From NCBI RefSeq assembly GCF_011075055.1, contig NC_058137.1:12943463-13007462 (forward strand): DNA of 64,000 nucleotides, given 5' to 3'. The notes under the pieces are model-generated. The model had not been told where the DNA came from. It saw nothing but the letters and a program-made list of their open reading frames with translations, and did no database searches. Numbering within the stretch: position 1 is the stretch's first letter; each line of letters opens with the position of its first letter. Both the position numbers and the translations under genes were made by a program. Origin of the DNA: Mangifera indica. Its lineage: Eukaryota; Streptophyta; Magnoliopsida; Sapindales; Anacardiaceae. Shown here one piece after another: positions 1-11,679 of this stretch.

Positions 1-12
1 TGATATCAGAGC
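1..12 (+). promoter_or_regulatory. Primer binding site (initiator tRNA-Met type) of the gypsy remnant
   Basis: TGATATCAGAGC differs at one base from the sequence complementary to the 3' end of initiator tRNA-Met. It sits directly at the window edge and upstream of gag, as expected for minus-strand primer binding. Confidence 0.65.
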
Positions 13-1290
13 TTTGGTTGTTTATGTGAGTTACTTATGATTTTCTTTATTTCAAAGTTACTATTCATTATTGAAAGATACTATTCACCAATCGATATTG
101 TTCACAGAACATAAAATTTGCCTAAAACTAAATAATATTCTAGCCTAAACACATACTACACACTACACCTTAAAACCCCAACCCTAAAACACTTGAAACC
201 TTAACCTTTACCTATTTATCTATTATCAAATACCCCAAAAAAGAAATTCTTCCTCATCCTTTTCACACCCTCACCCTTAGGAAGTTGACCGTATGGAGTT
301 AAAAGAGGAGATTAAGGAGCTCAAAGACTAATTAACTTAAGTCATACAATACCTTAGGGACATGGCTATAACACAAAACCAAACATCCTATCCAACTCAA
401 CAAGCCCCACAACACCTCTCAATAAGACACATTAGACTTTATCCTCCTCTTAAACACCATGGAAAGGAATTAATTCTTTCTTGTGGGATAAGTAAGGAAA
501 AACAAGAAAGGGCACTAAGGAGAAATAAGAACGATAATAGGGGATTAAAAAATGATATCCTAAAATTTGAAGAAAGTACAAGCCTCAATGACTTTGTTGA
601 TTAGCTACATTCCATTGAAAGAGTCTTTGAGTATAAAGGTTACTTGGATGAGAAAAAATGTAAACTAACCATCTTGAAATTGAAAGATTATGCATCTTTG
701 TAGTGAGAGAATTTGGAAAAGCAAAGAGAAAAGGGATGGCAAAGAAAGAGTTAGATCTTAGGAAAAGCTTAAAAAGCTTATGAAGAAGAGTTTTCTTCCC
801 AAAATCTATAGACAAGATCTATACCTTAAACTACACACTCTTAAGCAAGGTAGTGATAGTGTTGAGCACTACATTAGAGAATTTAAGAAGTTAATGATAA
901 GAAGTGAGTTATCGGAGGTTAAAGAGCAAACAATTGCAAGATTTCTTGGTGGATTAAACCAAGACATAGCTAATATAATGGAATTACAACCTTACTGCAC
1001 TTTTAAAGTTGTATGCAAGTTAGCAATTAAGGTTGAGAAGCAAAATAAGGCCTTGAAGTCCATGTTTGCTAAGCCATTCTCTAAAGGCACTTCATTCACA
1101 AAGAACACTTCTTTTACTAAGGGAACTACCTTTCACAAGGGCTCCCCCTTATAGACCAAAGTTGTTAAATCAATCGTGCACTACTGAATTAGTGAACTAC
1201 CTTCCTCATGCTTTGATGAATATGCACCAGTGGTGTATGATAATTCTTGAAAAGAAATGGTTGACAACTGATATTTGTTTGTTCTAGTAG
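1..1290 (+). mobile_element. Ty3/gypsy retrotransposon remnant (PBS and gag)
   Basis: The window opens at position 1 on TGATATCAGAGC, one base from the plant LTR-element primer site TGGTATCAGAGC, so the 5' LTR must lie just outside. About 300 bases later a broken gag reading frame begins. Positions 362-604 are one open piece, 605-780 carries stops, and 780-1154 is open again. The last piece reads as a Retrotrans_gag domain (YLKLHTLKQGSDSVEHYIRE, then an IARFLGGLNQDIANI block and a LAIKVEKQ block), followed by a repeated KGTSFTK-type linker. No zinc knuckle, protease or polymerase follows. Most of pol is deleted and coding similarity fades by about 1290. The gag wording is like that of plant chromoviruses, which is inference. 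Confidence 0.8.
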
Positions 1291-1840
1291 ATAGTTTGCT
1301 ATTATATTTCAAGTCTTACCTGCATATTCCAAAACTTGAGGGCCACGCTTTTAAAATTAAGTCTAATGTAGGATATATTTTCTTCATTTAAGATTTACGA
1401 TTAGTTTTTCTTTTTTTGTTGATTTTCTAGTTTTGACTGTCATATTTGATAGTTTAGTTATTTTAAGATTTTAGGCAAGTTAGAATTTTTTTTCATTACG
1501 TTAAATTTTATTATTTAACAATTGCTTGTACTATTAGTAATAGGATTTTGTATATCTAATTTTAATAGTATTAAAATTAGTTTACTTTTAATAGGCTTGT
1601 TGTTCTTCTACCAATGATTATTGGTTTATTAATAATTTTTTCTTAATAATTTCTTTTAGAGTTATTTTATCATAGCTTTAATATTCTCTCATTGATTTAA
1701 ATCACTATGCTAGAGCATATAACTAGCCTTGTTAAACATAATATTGCATTGGGACTATTTAATTCAAAGAAAAACAAGGACTATTTAATACAATTTCACA
1801 TATGTAAAATCTTATAAGTAAAAACTTTTACTTTTAAATA
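1291..1840. other. AT-rich stretch without genes
   Basis: No coding similarity was seen. The first 100 bases may be the 3' non-coding tail of the gypsy remnant (a 'cttgagggccacgctttt' region of the kind found before the polypurine tract), but no LTR could be delimited. It ends at the target duplication of the foldback element at 1832. Confidence 0.4.
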
Positions 1841-2743
1841 GGTCAAAAGACTATTTTTCATCCAAATTTTAGCCCAATTTAAAAAATATATTCACAATAG
1901 ATGGAAAATCCAAATACTCATTCATGATAACTGTCGTTAAAATTTTCAATTAAAGACAAGGGTAAAATTATCATTTTATCTCTAAACTCTAAAACCTTAA
2001 AAGTTTATATCATTTCTCCTAGGTTTTAAAAACTAACAATTCACCCCCATTCTCAAAGTTTAAAAAGTTTAGATTTCACTTATAGGGTTTGCTTTCCTTC
2101 TTCAACCATTACTATTTTGGTCGATGGTTGACATTTTCCATCCATCTTCCAAATCCAACCTCAAAAGACGACGTAGGATGGTTACCTACCACCACGAAGG
2201 ACGACGACGACATTTCGTCGTCCATGAAGGATGATGACGATGTTTCATCATCCTTTATCGTGTTTAGACAATGCGATGACGAAGGATGATGCTTCGTTAT
2301 CCTTTGTCATGTCGTCTGGATGATGCAACGAAGGATAACAAAGCATTGTCCTTCATCACTTCTTCCTAATCTAGACAACACTTCGTCATCTATATTTAGA
2401 CGACGAAGGGTTGTCCTTCATCAAAGAATATCGTTGACCAAATTTGAATCGATCGTCAACCGAACGATTATCGATCAGAGGTGAAACCTAGAAATTTGGG
2501 AGGGGGGAATGAATTTTTCAAAGTTTAGTCATGAGAGAACATTGCTAGTTTTCTAAATTAAGAAGGGAAAATGATATAAATTTTTAATGTTTTAGGGTTT
2601 AGGGTTAAAATAATAATTTTATCTTTACTTTTAACTAAAAATTTTAACAACAGTTAACTTATAGGTGGATATTTGGGTTTTTAATCTACTGTGAGTTTGT
2701 TTCGAGATTGAGTAAAACTTGATTAGGAAATAGCCCTTTGGCT
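1841..2743. mobile_element. Mutator-like foldback element, copy 1
   Basis: The left end reads GGTCAAAAGACTATTTTT and the right end, reverse-complemented, AGCCAAAGGGCTATTTCC. The two arms stay alignable for over 200 bases. The element is flanked by a perfect 9-bp direct repeat TTTTAAATA (1832-1840 and 2744-2752), the duplication length typical of the Mutator superfamily. There is no transposase, so it is non-autonomous. The centre (about 2160-2420) is built of GAAGGA-YGA / TCRTCRTCC type short repeats on both strands, which give only chance open frames. It belongs to the same family as the elements at 42390, 43570 and 49419. Confidence 0.85.
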
Positions 2744-3133
2744 TTTTAAATATTATAAATTAAATAGGGTGCAGTCACATAAACTATGAAAATTTAAAGT
2801 GAAGTCAATAAAGTGAAATGACAGAGCATCCAATGCATTGTCCAAGAAATGACTTGCAATTCCAAGATTTTTGTAGAAAATGGAGCAAAATTTGTTGATT
2901 GGTAGCTCGAAACTTTGTGGTAGTTACATATGATAGCTTATCATCTATGTAAGTCTATGGTCTGGGTTATCTTGATCTTGCTACTGCATGAAAAAAATTC
3001 AAGTTCATTTATGTCTTTCATGTCTATCCTTGTTAACTTTTGTCTTGGTTTTCTTTGTAAAGGGAAGAAAGAGACTCCATTTTTTTAACTCTATCAGACA
3101 AATCTAATGAAAGCCTCTCATTAATTCAAGTTG
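2744..3133. other. Presumed upstream region of the TNL pseudogene
   Basis: AT-rich sequence with no open frame of interest. It lies directly upstream of the resistance-gene remnant and probably held its promoter, but no clear element can be named. Confidence 0.3.
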
Positions 3134-3605
3134 ATGGTTCTCTCTTGTAACATTCCAAAAAGTAAAGTATGATGTTTTCCTTAGTTTTAGAGGCAAAAAC
3201 ACCTGGAATAATTTTACAAGCCATCTTAATGCAACTTTGTGTTGTAAAAAGATTCAAACTTTCATCGATGACAAACTCGATAGAGGAGAAGAAATTTCAC
3301 CATTTCTATTGAATACAAGTGAATCGTCAAAGATTTCTGTTATCATTTTGTTAGAAAATTATGCCTCTTCCAGATGGTGTTTAGAAGAACTTGCAAAGAG
3401 CCTTGAATGCAAAATAATGTTTAGACAGATCGTAATACCAATTTTCTATTACGTTGATCCATCACATGTAAGGAATCAAACTAGAGCTTATGGGGATGCA
3501 TTTGCCACACTCGAAAAGTGTGGAGAAGTTAGATGTGCTACAGAGATGGAAGACTGCTTTGAGGGAAGTAGCTAATCGCTCTGGGTGGACTATAAATAGC
3601 AAGAA
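3134..3605 (+). pseudogene. TNL exon 1: TIR domain
   Basis: From 3165 the frame reads KYDVFLSFRGKNT, the conserved TIR opening. It continues with FIDDKLDRGEEISP, SKISVIILLENYASSRWCLE and an IPIFYYVDPSHVRNQ block. The only suitable ATG (3134, reading MVLSCNIPKSK) is one frame away, so a small indel separates the start from the domain. After 'EKCGE' a second frameshift (~3528) moves the end of the domain (LQRWKTALREVANRSGW) to another frame. The exon would end near 3605. Confidence 0.9.
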
Positions 3606-3830
3606 GTACGTATATATTTTACTTGTTTTCTTTTAAAATATTTTACTTTGTGCTATCTTTTTTAATTAGACTAAGGAAAAGAAATATAATTTTATATGGA
3701 GAAACTTCCATAATGGAGAAGTGACATAACTTTGATTAAGTAACAAATTCGTTAGATCAACTATTGGAATGAAATATGTGATGTCTTTCTCTCTCTCTAA
3801 TTTATTTATACTAACTAACATTTTTTTTTT

Positions 3831-4919
3831 AAGCCTGAATTTGTACTCATTGAAGAAACTGTTATGGATATATTAAAGAGACTAGATGAAATGCCCTCAA
3901 GTGATCACAAGAACCTAATTGGAGTAGAATTTGGCATCAAAAAAATTGAATCTTTGTTGAAATTTGGGTCCAATGATGTTTATGTCGTTGGTATTTATGG
4001 TCTTGGTAGAATGGGCAAGACATCTATTAGTCATGCAATCTTCAGCAAATATTGGAGTTATTTTGAAGGTTCTTTCTTCGCTAAAAATGTAAGGGAAGAA
4101 TCAAATAAAAGCAGAAGACTAACTTTCTTGTGTCAACAACTTCTTTCCACAATATTAAAGGATGGATATTCCAATATAGGACTTACCTTCACAAAAGAAA
4201 GGTTTGCTTGTATGAAAGTTCTCATTGTTTTCTATGGTGTGACTTCTTTAAACCAAATAGAAAATTTGACTGAAGATCCCAAATTTTTAGGTTTAGAAAG
4301 TGGAATTATTAGAACAGCATAAGATAAACAAGTTCTTAACAGTATTTGTGGAGTAGATAACATGTACAGGCTTGAGGGATTATTTCATCATGAAGCTTTT
4401 CAACTTTTCAATTGTTATGCCTTCAGACTTAATGGGTGTACAATTAAAGAGTACATGGAGCTCTCAGAAAGGATAGTAAAATATGCTAAAGGTGTACCAT
4501 TAGCTCTTAAAGTTTTAGGCTCTTCTCTAAAAGGAAAGACGAAGCAAGAATGGGAAAGTGCAGCAAATAAATTAGAAAGAACTCTTCATAAGGATATTCA
4601 CCATGTGTTAAAAATACCCTTATAATGGATTAGATGATGAAAATAAGGAAATATTCTTAGTTATTGCATGTTTTTTTTAAGGGGAAGATAGAAATCTTGT
4701 AATAGGTGTTATAGATTCTTGTGGCTTCTCCAAAGAGATTGAGTTAAATGTTCTCATCGATAAGTGTCTGTTTAATGTATTTAAAAATAAGATAACAATG
4801 CATGACCTATTTGAAGAAATGGGTAAAGAAATTGTTCGATAAGAATCTGTTAAAGATCCTGGCAATCGTAGTCATTTATTTCACCATAAAGATATATTTT
4901 ATGTTGTAACAAAAAATAA
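3831..4919 (+). pseudogene. TNL exon 2: NB-ARC domain
   Basis: The P-loop reads GIYGLGRMGKTS, with R where most members have G. The kinase-2 region reads VLIVFYGVTS, replacing the usual hydrophobic-DD pattern. The frame then breaks with a stop at 4320. GLPL appears as GVPLALKVLGSSL (~4495), followed by a shift to a frame reading NGLDDENKEIFLVIACFF and then a stop. MHDL is intact as TMHDLFEEMG (MHDL at 4798-4809), and an in-frame stop follows the IVR motif. A donor-like GTGAGG starts at 4920. Confidence 0.9.
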
Positions 4920-5026
4920 GGTGAGGAAAATACATTACTTATTCATTTGTATGTTATATATAAACATGAAAAATGCATTAACATTCAAATGCATCATTTT
5001 TTTACTTTATCTCTCTTGTTGATTAG

Positions 5027-5327
5027 AGGACTGAAGTAAATGAAGACATATTTCTAGATGCATCTCAAGTAGAAGAAATACATTTAACTTGTGACGCTTT
5101 TTCGAAGATGGAAAACCTAAAATATCTCAAAGTCTATAGTTCACACTATAGAGAGGATTTTAATAAGTTGTATGCATTTTAAGACATGGAATTTGTATTC
5201 CCTGAGCTAAAGTACCTCTTTTGGCATAGGTATGCATGGACATCATTGCCTTCGAAATTTCATCTAGAAAACCTTATTGCACTTAAGATGCCTCAAAGTA
5301 ACATTGAGCAACTTTGGCTTGGGGTCT
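5027..5327 (+). pseudogene. TNL exon 3: first leucine-rich repeats
   Basis: After an AG acceptor near 5026 the frame reads TEVNEDIFLDASQVEEIHL, FSKMENLKYLKVY and LENLIALKMPQSNIEQLW, the standard start of TNL leucine-rich repeats. One in-frame stop lies near 5180. The following intron holds a short (TA)n run (about 5388-5405). Confidence 0.85.
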
Positions 5328-5453
5328 AGGTATTTATATGTTATTATTTTTATGAAATTAAAGCATGTTGTGAATTTGAGGTATCATATATATATATATA
5401 TATATGCTAATTTCTATGGTAAATCTTATTTGTTTAATTTCTTTTTCATTACA

Positions 5454-6859
5454 GAATATTGTAAATTCAAAAAATATTAACCTAAACCAATCCAAGCATT
5501 TACTCAAATGTCTTGACCTTTCATTGGCCAAAAATCTTGAAACTCTAAATTTAGAAGGCTGCACAAGTTTGATTGAGACTCACTCATCTATTCAATATCT
5601 CAATAAGCTTTCTGCCTTAAATTTGAGATATTGCATAAGCCTTTGCAGTATTGCATCAGGAATTTATTCAAAATCTTTGCGAAAAGTCGTTTTCACTAGC
5701 TGTTCAAATTTGGATACGGTACTAAGTATCTCATGTAATGTTGAAGAGTTACACCTAGATGGAATTGCCATTAGAGAATTGCCTCTGTCAATCGAGAATC
5801 TATCTAAACTAGACACTTTGAATCTTCACAGCTGTACAAGGCTTGAGACTCTTCGTAGCGGCATTTGTAAGTTAAAGTCTCTTGAATATCTTTATTTCAC
5901 TTGTTGCTCAAATCTGAAGTTAGTTCCAAAGATTTCATGTAACATACAAGAATTACATGTAGATGGTACTACAATTAAGGAATTGCCCTCATCAATTGAG
6001 TGTTTATTTAGACTAAAAAATTTGAATCCTCTCAATTGGTCAAGGCTTGAGAATCTGCCAAACAGTGTTTTAAGTTTGAATGCTCTTGAATATATCAATC
6101 TCTCGGGTTTCTCAGATCTTAAGATAGTTTCAAGCTTTCCATGTAATGTAAAACATTTAAATTTACATGGAAGCGCGATACAAGAACTACCTTTACCAAT
6201 TCAGTATCTATCAAGACTAGTGACATTGAATCTTACAAATTGTTCAAGCCTTGAGAGTCTTTCGAGTAGCATTGGTAAGAAGTCTCTTAAATATCTTCAT
6301 ATCTCTGGTTGTTTGAAACTTAACAGTTTGCCTGATAGGAAATTTAGAAGCATTGATTCAATTTTATACTAGTGGTACTAGCATAAGGAGAGTACCATCA
6401 TCCATAGTATGTTTGAATAACCTTCATACATTGTATTTTAACGGAAGTAAGGTTGAGGAACACGTGGGTTTGATATTGCCTCCTTTATCAGGTTTGCAAC
6501 ATCTCACGTCTCTAAATCTATCTGAGTTACCCGACAGTCTTAGCCAATTACCCTTAGTAAAAGATTTATATGTAGGCAGAAACAAATTTGAGAGCATCCA
6601 GGCAAGCATCATAAATCTTTCTAAAATGTCACGGCTTGAGTTAGGTTACTGTGACATGCTTAAATCCTTAATAGAGCTTCCATCGAGCTTACAACATATA
6701 AAAGCACAGAATTGTAAATCACTTGAATTATTATCTGGTTTATCAATTTTGTCCTCAATTACATGGAGGTTCAAGAGAGTTAATTTCGTTAATTGTTTTC
6801 AACTGGACCAAAGTGCCCTTCAAGATTTCGTGAAATATGTTCTAGAAAATATTCAGTGA
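5454..6859 (+). pseudogene. TNL exon 4: leucine-rich repeat array
   Basis: About a dozen plant-type LRR units can be read, alternating LxxLxLxxCxxL and IxELPxSI patterns (for example IRELPLSIENLSKLDTLNL and IKELPSSIECL). The frame is open from 5404 to 6372, then shifts by a small indel near 6353 and continues to 6859 with further LRRs (VPSSIVCLNNLHTLYFNG). The intact length suggests fairly recent decay compared with the NB-ARC exon. Confidence 0.88.
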
Positions 6860-6941
6860 AGTACTATATGTTAATTTCTCCTTTTATAAATAACAAATCT
6901 TATTATTTCATTCTTGATCTGAAGATTTTCACTGTGCAGGA

Positions 6942-7481
6942 ATCATATGGTTACCTACATAATTCAAATTGTTGTATATGTTTTCCTAGAAGTTCAATTC
7001 CAGAGTGGTTTACCTTCCGAAGCAAGAGATCATTTATAGAGCTACCACCAGGCTATTTGAATTGTGAGCTAGTGGATTTATCTTTGTGCATTGTTACATC
7101 ACTCTAAGATGATCATGATAAGAGCGAAAAGTTGATAGTTAAATATGATTTGCATTTCTAGTTAGATGGTGAGTAATGTGAGAAATTGGCCGATGGGTCT
7201 TTGTCCACTTGGTCGTCTATTGACTCAGACCACATATTCTTGGGATATAATTGCAATATGATTAGCCATGAAGTTGATCTTTTCTTCTGTTTTGATAGTG
7301 AAGTTTCAATTCTATATTGAAGATTCGAAATTTAGACGTCTTGAATGCTACAAGGTGAGAGTGTGGCATTCTATTGTTCTACTCTGAAACTAGTGGAACA
7401 CCAGTGAAAGAATCTGGCACAAGTTTTAGCCCTAAGGAAAATAGAGAGGATCAAGCATACGCCAAAAGACTGAAAATCTAA
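6942..7481 (+). pseudogene. TNL final exon: C-JID / post-LRR domain
   Basis: After a CTGTGCAG acceptor the frame reads CFPRSSIPEWFTFRSKRS and ELPPGYLN, the usual C-terminal jelly-roll/post-LRR signature of TNLs. A stop falls after IVTSL (~7107). The remaining part (LADGSLSTWSSIDSDHIFLG and a tail ending KRLKI-stop at 7479-7481) survives in shifted frames. Confidence 0.8.
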
Positions 7482-8724
7482 ATTTGCTGGAAAATCCAAT
7501 TCAAAGTAAATAAGGTACTTAACGTAGGTAGATCACTTTGTTGTTGGATGAGGTAGTTCATCCATTTTATCACTGTGAAGGACACCATTTAATGAACACT
7601 TTCAAATTTAAGTTTTTATATAAAGCTTTGGAGACAATGTTTGATGCTAAAATTTATCTTGTTTCACAACAAATACATTGCTTGTCTTCCAATTTTGTAT
7701 GTTAAAGCATTTTAAGCACATGTTTTATACATTTTGATTTAAGTCAATAAGTCCATGATTCTTGTCATAATGGAATTCAATACTAAGAATAAATTATGTC
7801 TTTTAGATCCTTTACTTCTAAAGTCTTAGACAATTCCATACCATAAGGATAAATTTACTTTCATTGATCTTCATACGCATGTACTAGTCCAATTTAATCT
7901 CTATGAATAATATGAATTTACAACTCCATTAAATTTGAGATACTACTATCAACAAGTTTGTTCCAAACCATAAATGGACTTTGTTTGAATACTAAAAATA
8001 TTTTTTCCTTATTCTTTCATATAAAATTGATTGCATTATATAGACTTCTTTACTAGAACTTTCATTTTGAAAGATGGTTTTGGCATTTATCTAACAAAGC
8101 AATAATATGCATGAGCTACCAATATCAATAGGTAGTTTCATAAGATTTCATACTTTATTATTGCCTATAGATATTATCCTTACTTCTATGGCATAAAATT
8201 TCTTGGTAAATTGAGAACTCATGATAGCTTTATAATTTAATATAAATGAACTGAATAATAACACGCAATCTTAATCTCATAGGATTTATATATAGTTTAT
8301 AAAATATTGAATTAAATAATTTAGAATTATAGGAATACATGAAATACCATGCAATTTGAATCTATGGAGCTCTTAGAATTAATTGCATTAGAATGACATG
8401 TCTTCCTTCCCTAAAACCACCCTTAAATGACAGTTTTTAATGGGTAAAACTGTTTTATATGGGTTTCAGAGAGGATATATAGCCAGTATACTGTAGATTA
8501 TTGGAACACCTCCCAAAAAAAAAAATCCTTAAAGGTCCAATAAACTTTATGAGACATACTAATATTATCTACTCAGATTATATCCTTTAGATGTATTAGT
8601 AAATTGTCATTTGACTATTCAATTACTTGTTTTTAATAAACTAAAATTATAATTAATGTTAACCCAAATCATGAAACTTTCTAACAAAGACAACATTTTT
8701 TAATTAATAACTAGATGAGAAAAT
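7482..8724. other. AT-rich intergenic stretch
   Basis: No open frame, protein similarity, tRNA or repeat boundary could be supported in this 1.2 kb. Confidence 0.4.
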
Positions 8725-10331
8725 TTACGTGAAACAACCAAAAAGTTTCGTCATATTGCCATTATATTTTCATGACATTCTATTAGCTAGAAATGATAAG
8801 AACATGATTGCCACCACTAAAGAGCAGTTGCGCTCTACTTCTAAGATGAAAGATGTGGGTGAGGCAAGTTTTGTGTTTGGAATTAAAATGATAAGAGATC
8901 ATTCCATGAAGCTTTTTGGTTTATGTCAAAAGACTTACATTAAGAAGGTTTTTGAATGATTTGAAATGCATAATTGCAAGTTTATAGATACTCCTATTGC
9001 CAAAGGTGAGTGCTAAAACCTTTTTATACTTTAGAGGAAAAAGAACAAATGGCTCATATTCCATTGTGTTATTGGAAGTTTGACCTGATATAAGTTATGT
9101 AGTTGTTATTAGTCTAACCCAGGCTCATCTCATTGGAAAGCAATTCACAGAAAACTGTGTAATCTTAAGGTTATTGCAAGCAACATGCTCTGTTATTAGA
9201 GTCAAGATTTGCACCTAGTTGGCTATAGTGATCCTAATTGGAGTTGTGACATGGATGAGTACAAGTCCATATTTAAATATGTTTTCTTACTCAATAATGG
9301 AACAATCTCATAGAGCAGTAAAAAGCAATCTTATATTGTCTTTATGTCTTGCTTGGATGTAGTTTAACAGACTATTTGATTAAAAAGGTTCTTTTAGTGC
9401 CTTGGAGTTATCACAATTACTTCAAATTCAGTGATAATAATTTGTGATAGTATCACAATTTTAGCTTATGTAAAGGATCCTAAGTATTATGTTACAACTA
9501 AACAAATTAATGCTAGATACCACTTTATAAAAGATATAGCTCGATAAGTAGAAGTGATCTTGAAATATATACATATGGGGCATATGGTTACAAATCATAT
9601 AACCAAGACTATTACTAAAGATACTTATATAGCTCATGTTATATGCATTGGCGCTTCGTAAATGGTAATTGATGTACTATTGACTTTGATGATAAATTAT
9701 GCCATTAAGATATTTTTAGCACATATATATATATATATGTTATTGCATTATAAGATAGTTTTTGAGATAACACATACACTTTTTGAGATATGTTAACAAG
9801 TTTTGATTGGTTCACTCATATGAGCAATCGCATTTGGTGCTTTAAAAGGAGCGAGCAAAAAATGAGACATAATGAGTTTGTTGTGCTAGAGCGGCAAGTG
9901 AGCTCATTTTTTGTGTTGCCTTGGTTGGAGCCAAGATAAGGTCTGAGATTAACAAACCAAAAATGGATTATCCATTATCCATTATAGTTATACAAGAAGA
10001 TGGATACAAGATCTAACTTTTTTGCACCTAGGAAGGCAAGCAAATGAAGAACTCAAGCTAGATGTTTTGTAACAACTAGACTAAGATCTATCTAGTGTAG
10101 AAGTAAGACAAATATGAACTAATGTTTAACTACTTTGACATGTTATCTATGGTAATGAATGATTTGACTTTTCGGGACATTATTGGGGAAATAGTTGGGT
10201 TTAAGCATAATAACATGAGGGAAAAGGGAAGATTATCTTATACATTTAGGCTTTATATGTTAGGGTAGTGTCCTAGAACCAATCAATTTAGATATTTGTG
10301 ATAATGCAATTTATCTATTTATTCATAAAAG
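8725..10331 (+). mobile_element. Ty1/copia remnant: reverse transcriptase, RNase H and left part of 3' LTR
   Basis: The frame at 8729-8959 begins with a KQPKSFV piece that normally sits about 60 residues before the active site, and it is joined directly to FHDILLARNDKNMIATTKEQ, the region holding the (YV)DD catalytic pair. The intervening segment is deleted. Downstream in broken frames come GIKMIRDHSMKLFG, KTYIKKVFE, LVGYSDPNWS (RNase H) and a final ARYHFIKDI / ITKTITKDTYIAHV block ending near 9660. The 3' LTR probably starts near 10192, after GGGGAAA, and is interrupted at 10331 by the SIRE-like element. It resumes at 19948. Confidence 0.8.
10326..10331. repeat. Target-site duplication, left copy (TAAAAG)
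   Basis: TAAAAG occurs here, directly before the 5' LTR, and again at 19948-19953, directly after the 3' LTR. It marks the insertion of the SIRE-like element. Confidence 0.8.
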
Positions 10332-11609
10332 TTTTGGACTCCTCGGTGTTTTGATGATGATAAAACATAAGTTTGAATATCTAACAAGTCAATGGAATGT
10401 GTTAGAACATTACAAAGATGAACAAATTATGAAAAATATAGCATTGAAGGACAAACAACCGATAAGCAAGTATGAATGACTGAGACAAGCCCAAATTCTT
10501 CTTGGTAGCCAACTCATGCATTACTCATTCATAAGGTCATTCACTCCTCATGAATTCTGGAAGAATTCCATTTGGCTAGTACCGAATGGTACAAAGAGAG
10601 TGTAGATCATTCTAGACAAATTTTAGGTCTAGAATGAGTTGTTTACTCGATAAAATGATCACTTGCTCCAAGTCAACAAAGTCAAATCAATGAAAATGTC
10701 CAAACTGACCATGCAGATGTCCAAACCATTTACAATGTAAAATTTGGTCGAGATGTTGGTCGTTTATCAACTCACTTGCTCTTTTGTTCATGTTTCTAGA
10801 ATTTTGAAGAATTAGAGATTAAAGCTATGAACGACTGGTACATTCAAATGTACTAGTCAATACTTGGCGGGAACTCTGACTAAGATTGACCATATGCCAA
10901 ATTTGCTAGTACCAACCGTTCAGCTAAGGTGTCTAGCCTAGTCATGCGTTGTTTTCAAAAAAAAAAACTTTTCTTTTCATTTCCAATAGGAAAATTTTTA
11001 AAAATAACGAGTCTATTCCATTTCAAGTAGTATTCTTATTATAAAAGAAGCAAGAATCAAGTGAAGAAAGGTTAAAAAAGTATTGAACATACTTACATAC
11101 TCATTCTTCTCCCTATCGCTCTTATAAAGCCTACATTGAAATTCTTTGAGAGACCAAATGTGCTTAATTTGTATTCCCAGCCTTAGAAAGGCTATTTAAT
11201 ACTAATATCACTTGTCTTGAAGCATAATCCCGAAGAACTAGTGTATTAGGCACAACCTTGAATAAACTACATGTAAAAATCATTTAAAAGATAATGAAAC
11301 TCTATGACATTTGACTTGGAGACATGGATGTAAGAGGCTTATAAGAGAAAGCTCCAAACCATTATAAATTGAGCCCTTCTAAATTATTCTTCTTACACTT
11401 GCTTTTATTAATTACTTAACATGTATTACTCAACATTTATTGTTAAGTTTGCATTAACTATCTACTTTCATTGAATTAGTTATGTTCTTTTATGTTGGCT
11501 TCAATTGTTTCATCTCAAATTAATTAGAGGTGTTTTAAAAGAGTATAAATTTTTAAAGAACCTATTCACCCCCTATAGGTTCTTTTTAGCCATTCACAAA
11601 GGTTTTACA
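10332..11609 (+). repeat. 5' LTR of the SIRE-like element
   Basis: It begins TTTTGGACTCCTCGGTGTTT and ends GGTTTTACA. It aligns along its length with 18652-19947. Near the 3' end it has only a short C run (CACCCCCTATAGG) where the partner LTR has a long poly(C). Confidence 0.88.
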
Positions 11610-11611
11610 AT

Positions 11612-11623
11612 TGATATTAGAGT
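11612..11623 (+). promoter_or_regulatory. PBS of the SIRE-like element
   Basis: TGATATTAGAGT lies three bases after the 5' LTR and matches the initiator tRNA-Met complementary sequence TGGTATCAGAGC except at a few transition-type changes. Confidence 0.7.
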
Positions 11624-11679
11624 TTGGACTCTAGTTTTATTTGAATTTAACAATTTTGGAGAAATGATTTTTTTTAAAA

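Larger units (their letters stand above)
3134..7481 (+). pseudogene. TIR-NBS-LRR (TNL) disease-resistance pseudogene
   Basis: TNL proteins are intracellular immune receptors: the TIR domain signals, the NB-ARC domain switches with nucleotide, and the LRRs sense pathogen effectors. The normal TNL exon plan is visible: TIR exon (~3134-3605), NB-ARC exon (~3831-4919), first LRR exon (~5027-5327), main LRR exon (~5454-6859) and a C-terminal exon with a C-JID/post-LRR domain (~6942-7481). The splice borders look normal, for example GTGAGG after 4919 and TTCATTACAG before 5454. It is not functional as it stands: there is a frameshift just after the presumed ATG, another near 3528, a stop and frameshift in the RNBS-B region near 4320, a frameshift near 4620, further stops, and a frameshift near 6353. 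Kinase-2 has also lost its aspartates. Class confidence is high. Confidence 0.92.

Noticed and set aside
2089..2289. Open frame of 66 codons with KDDDD runs
   Set aside because: It lies in the repetitive core of foldback element 1 and follows its short DNA repeats. There is no start context or family resemblance.
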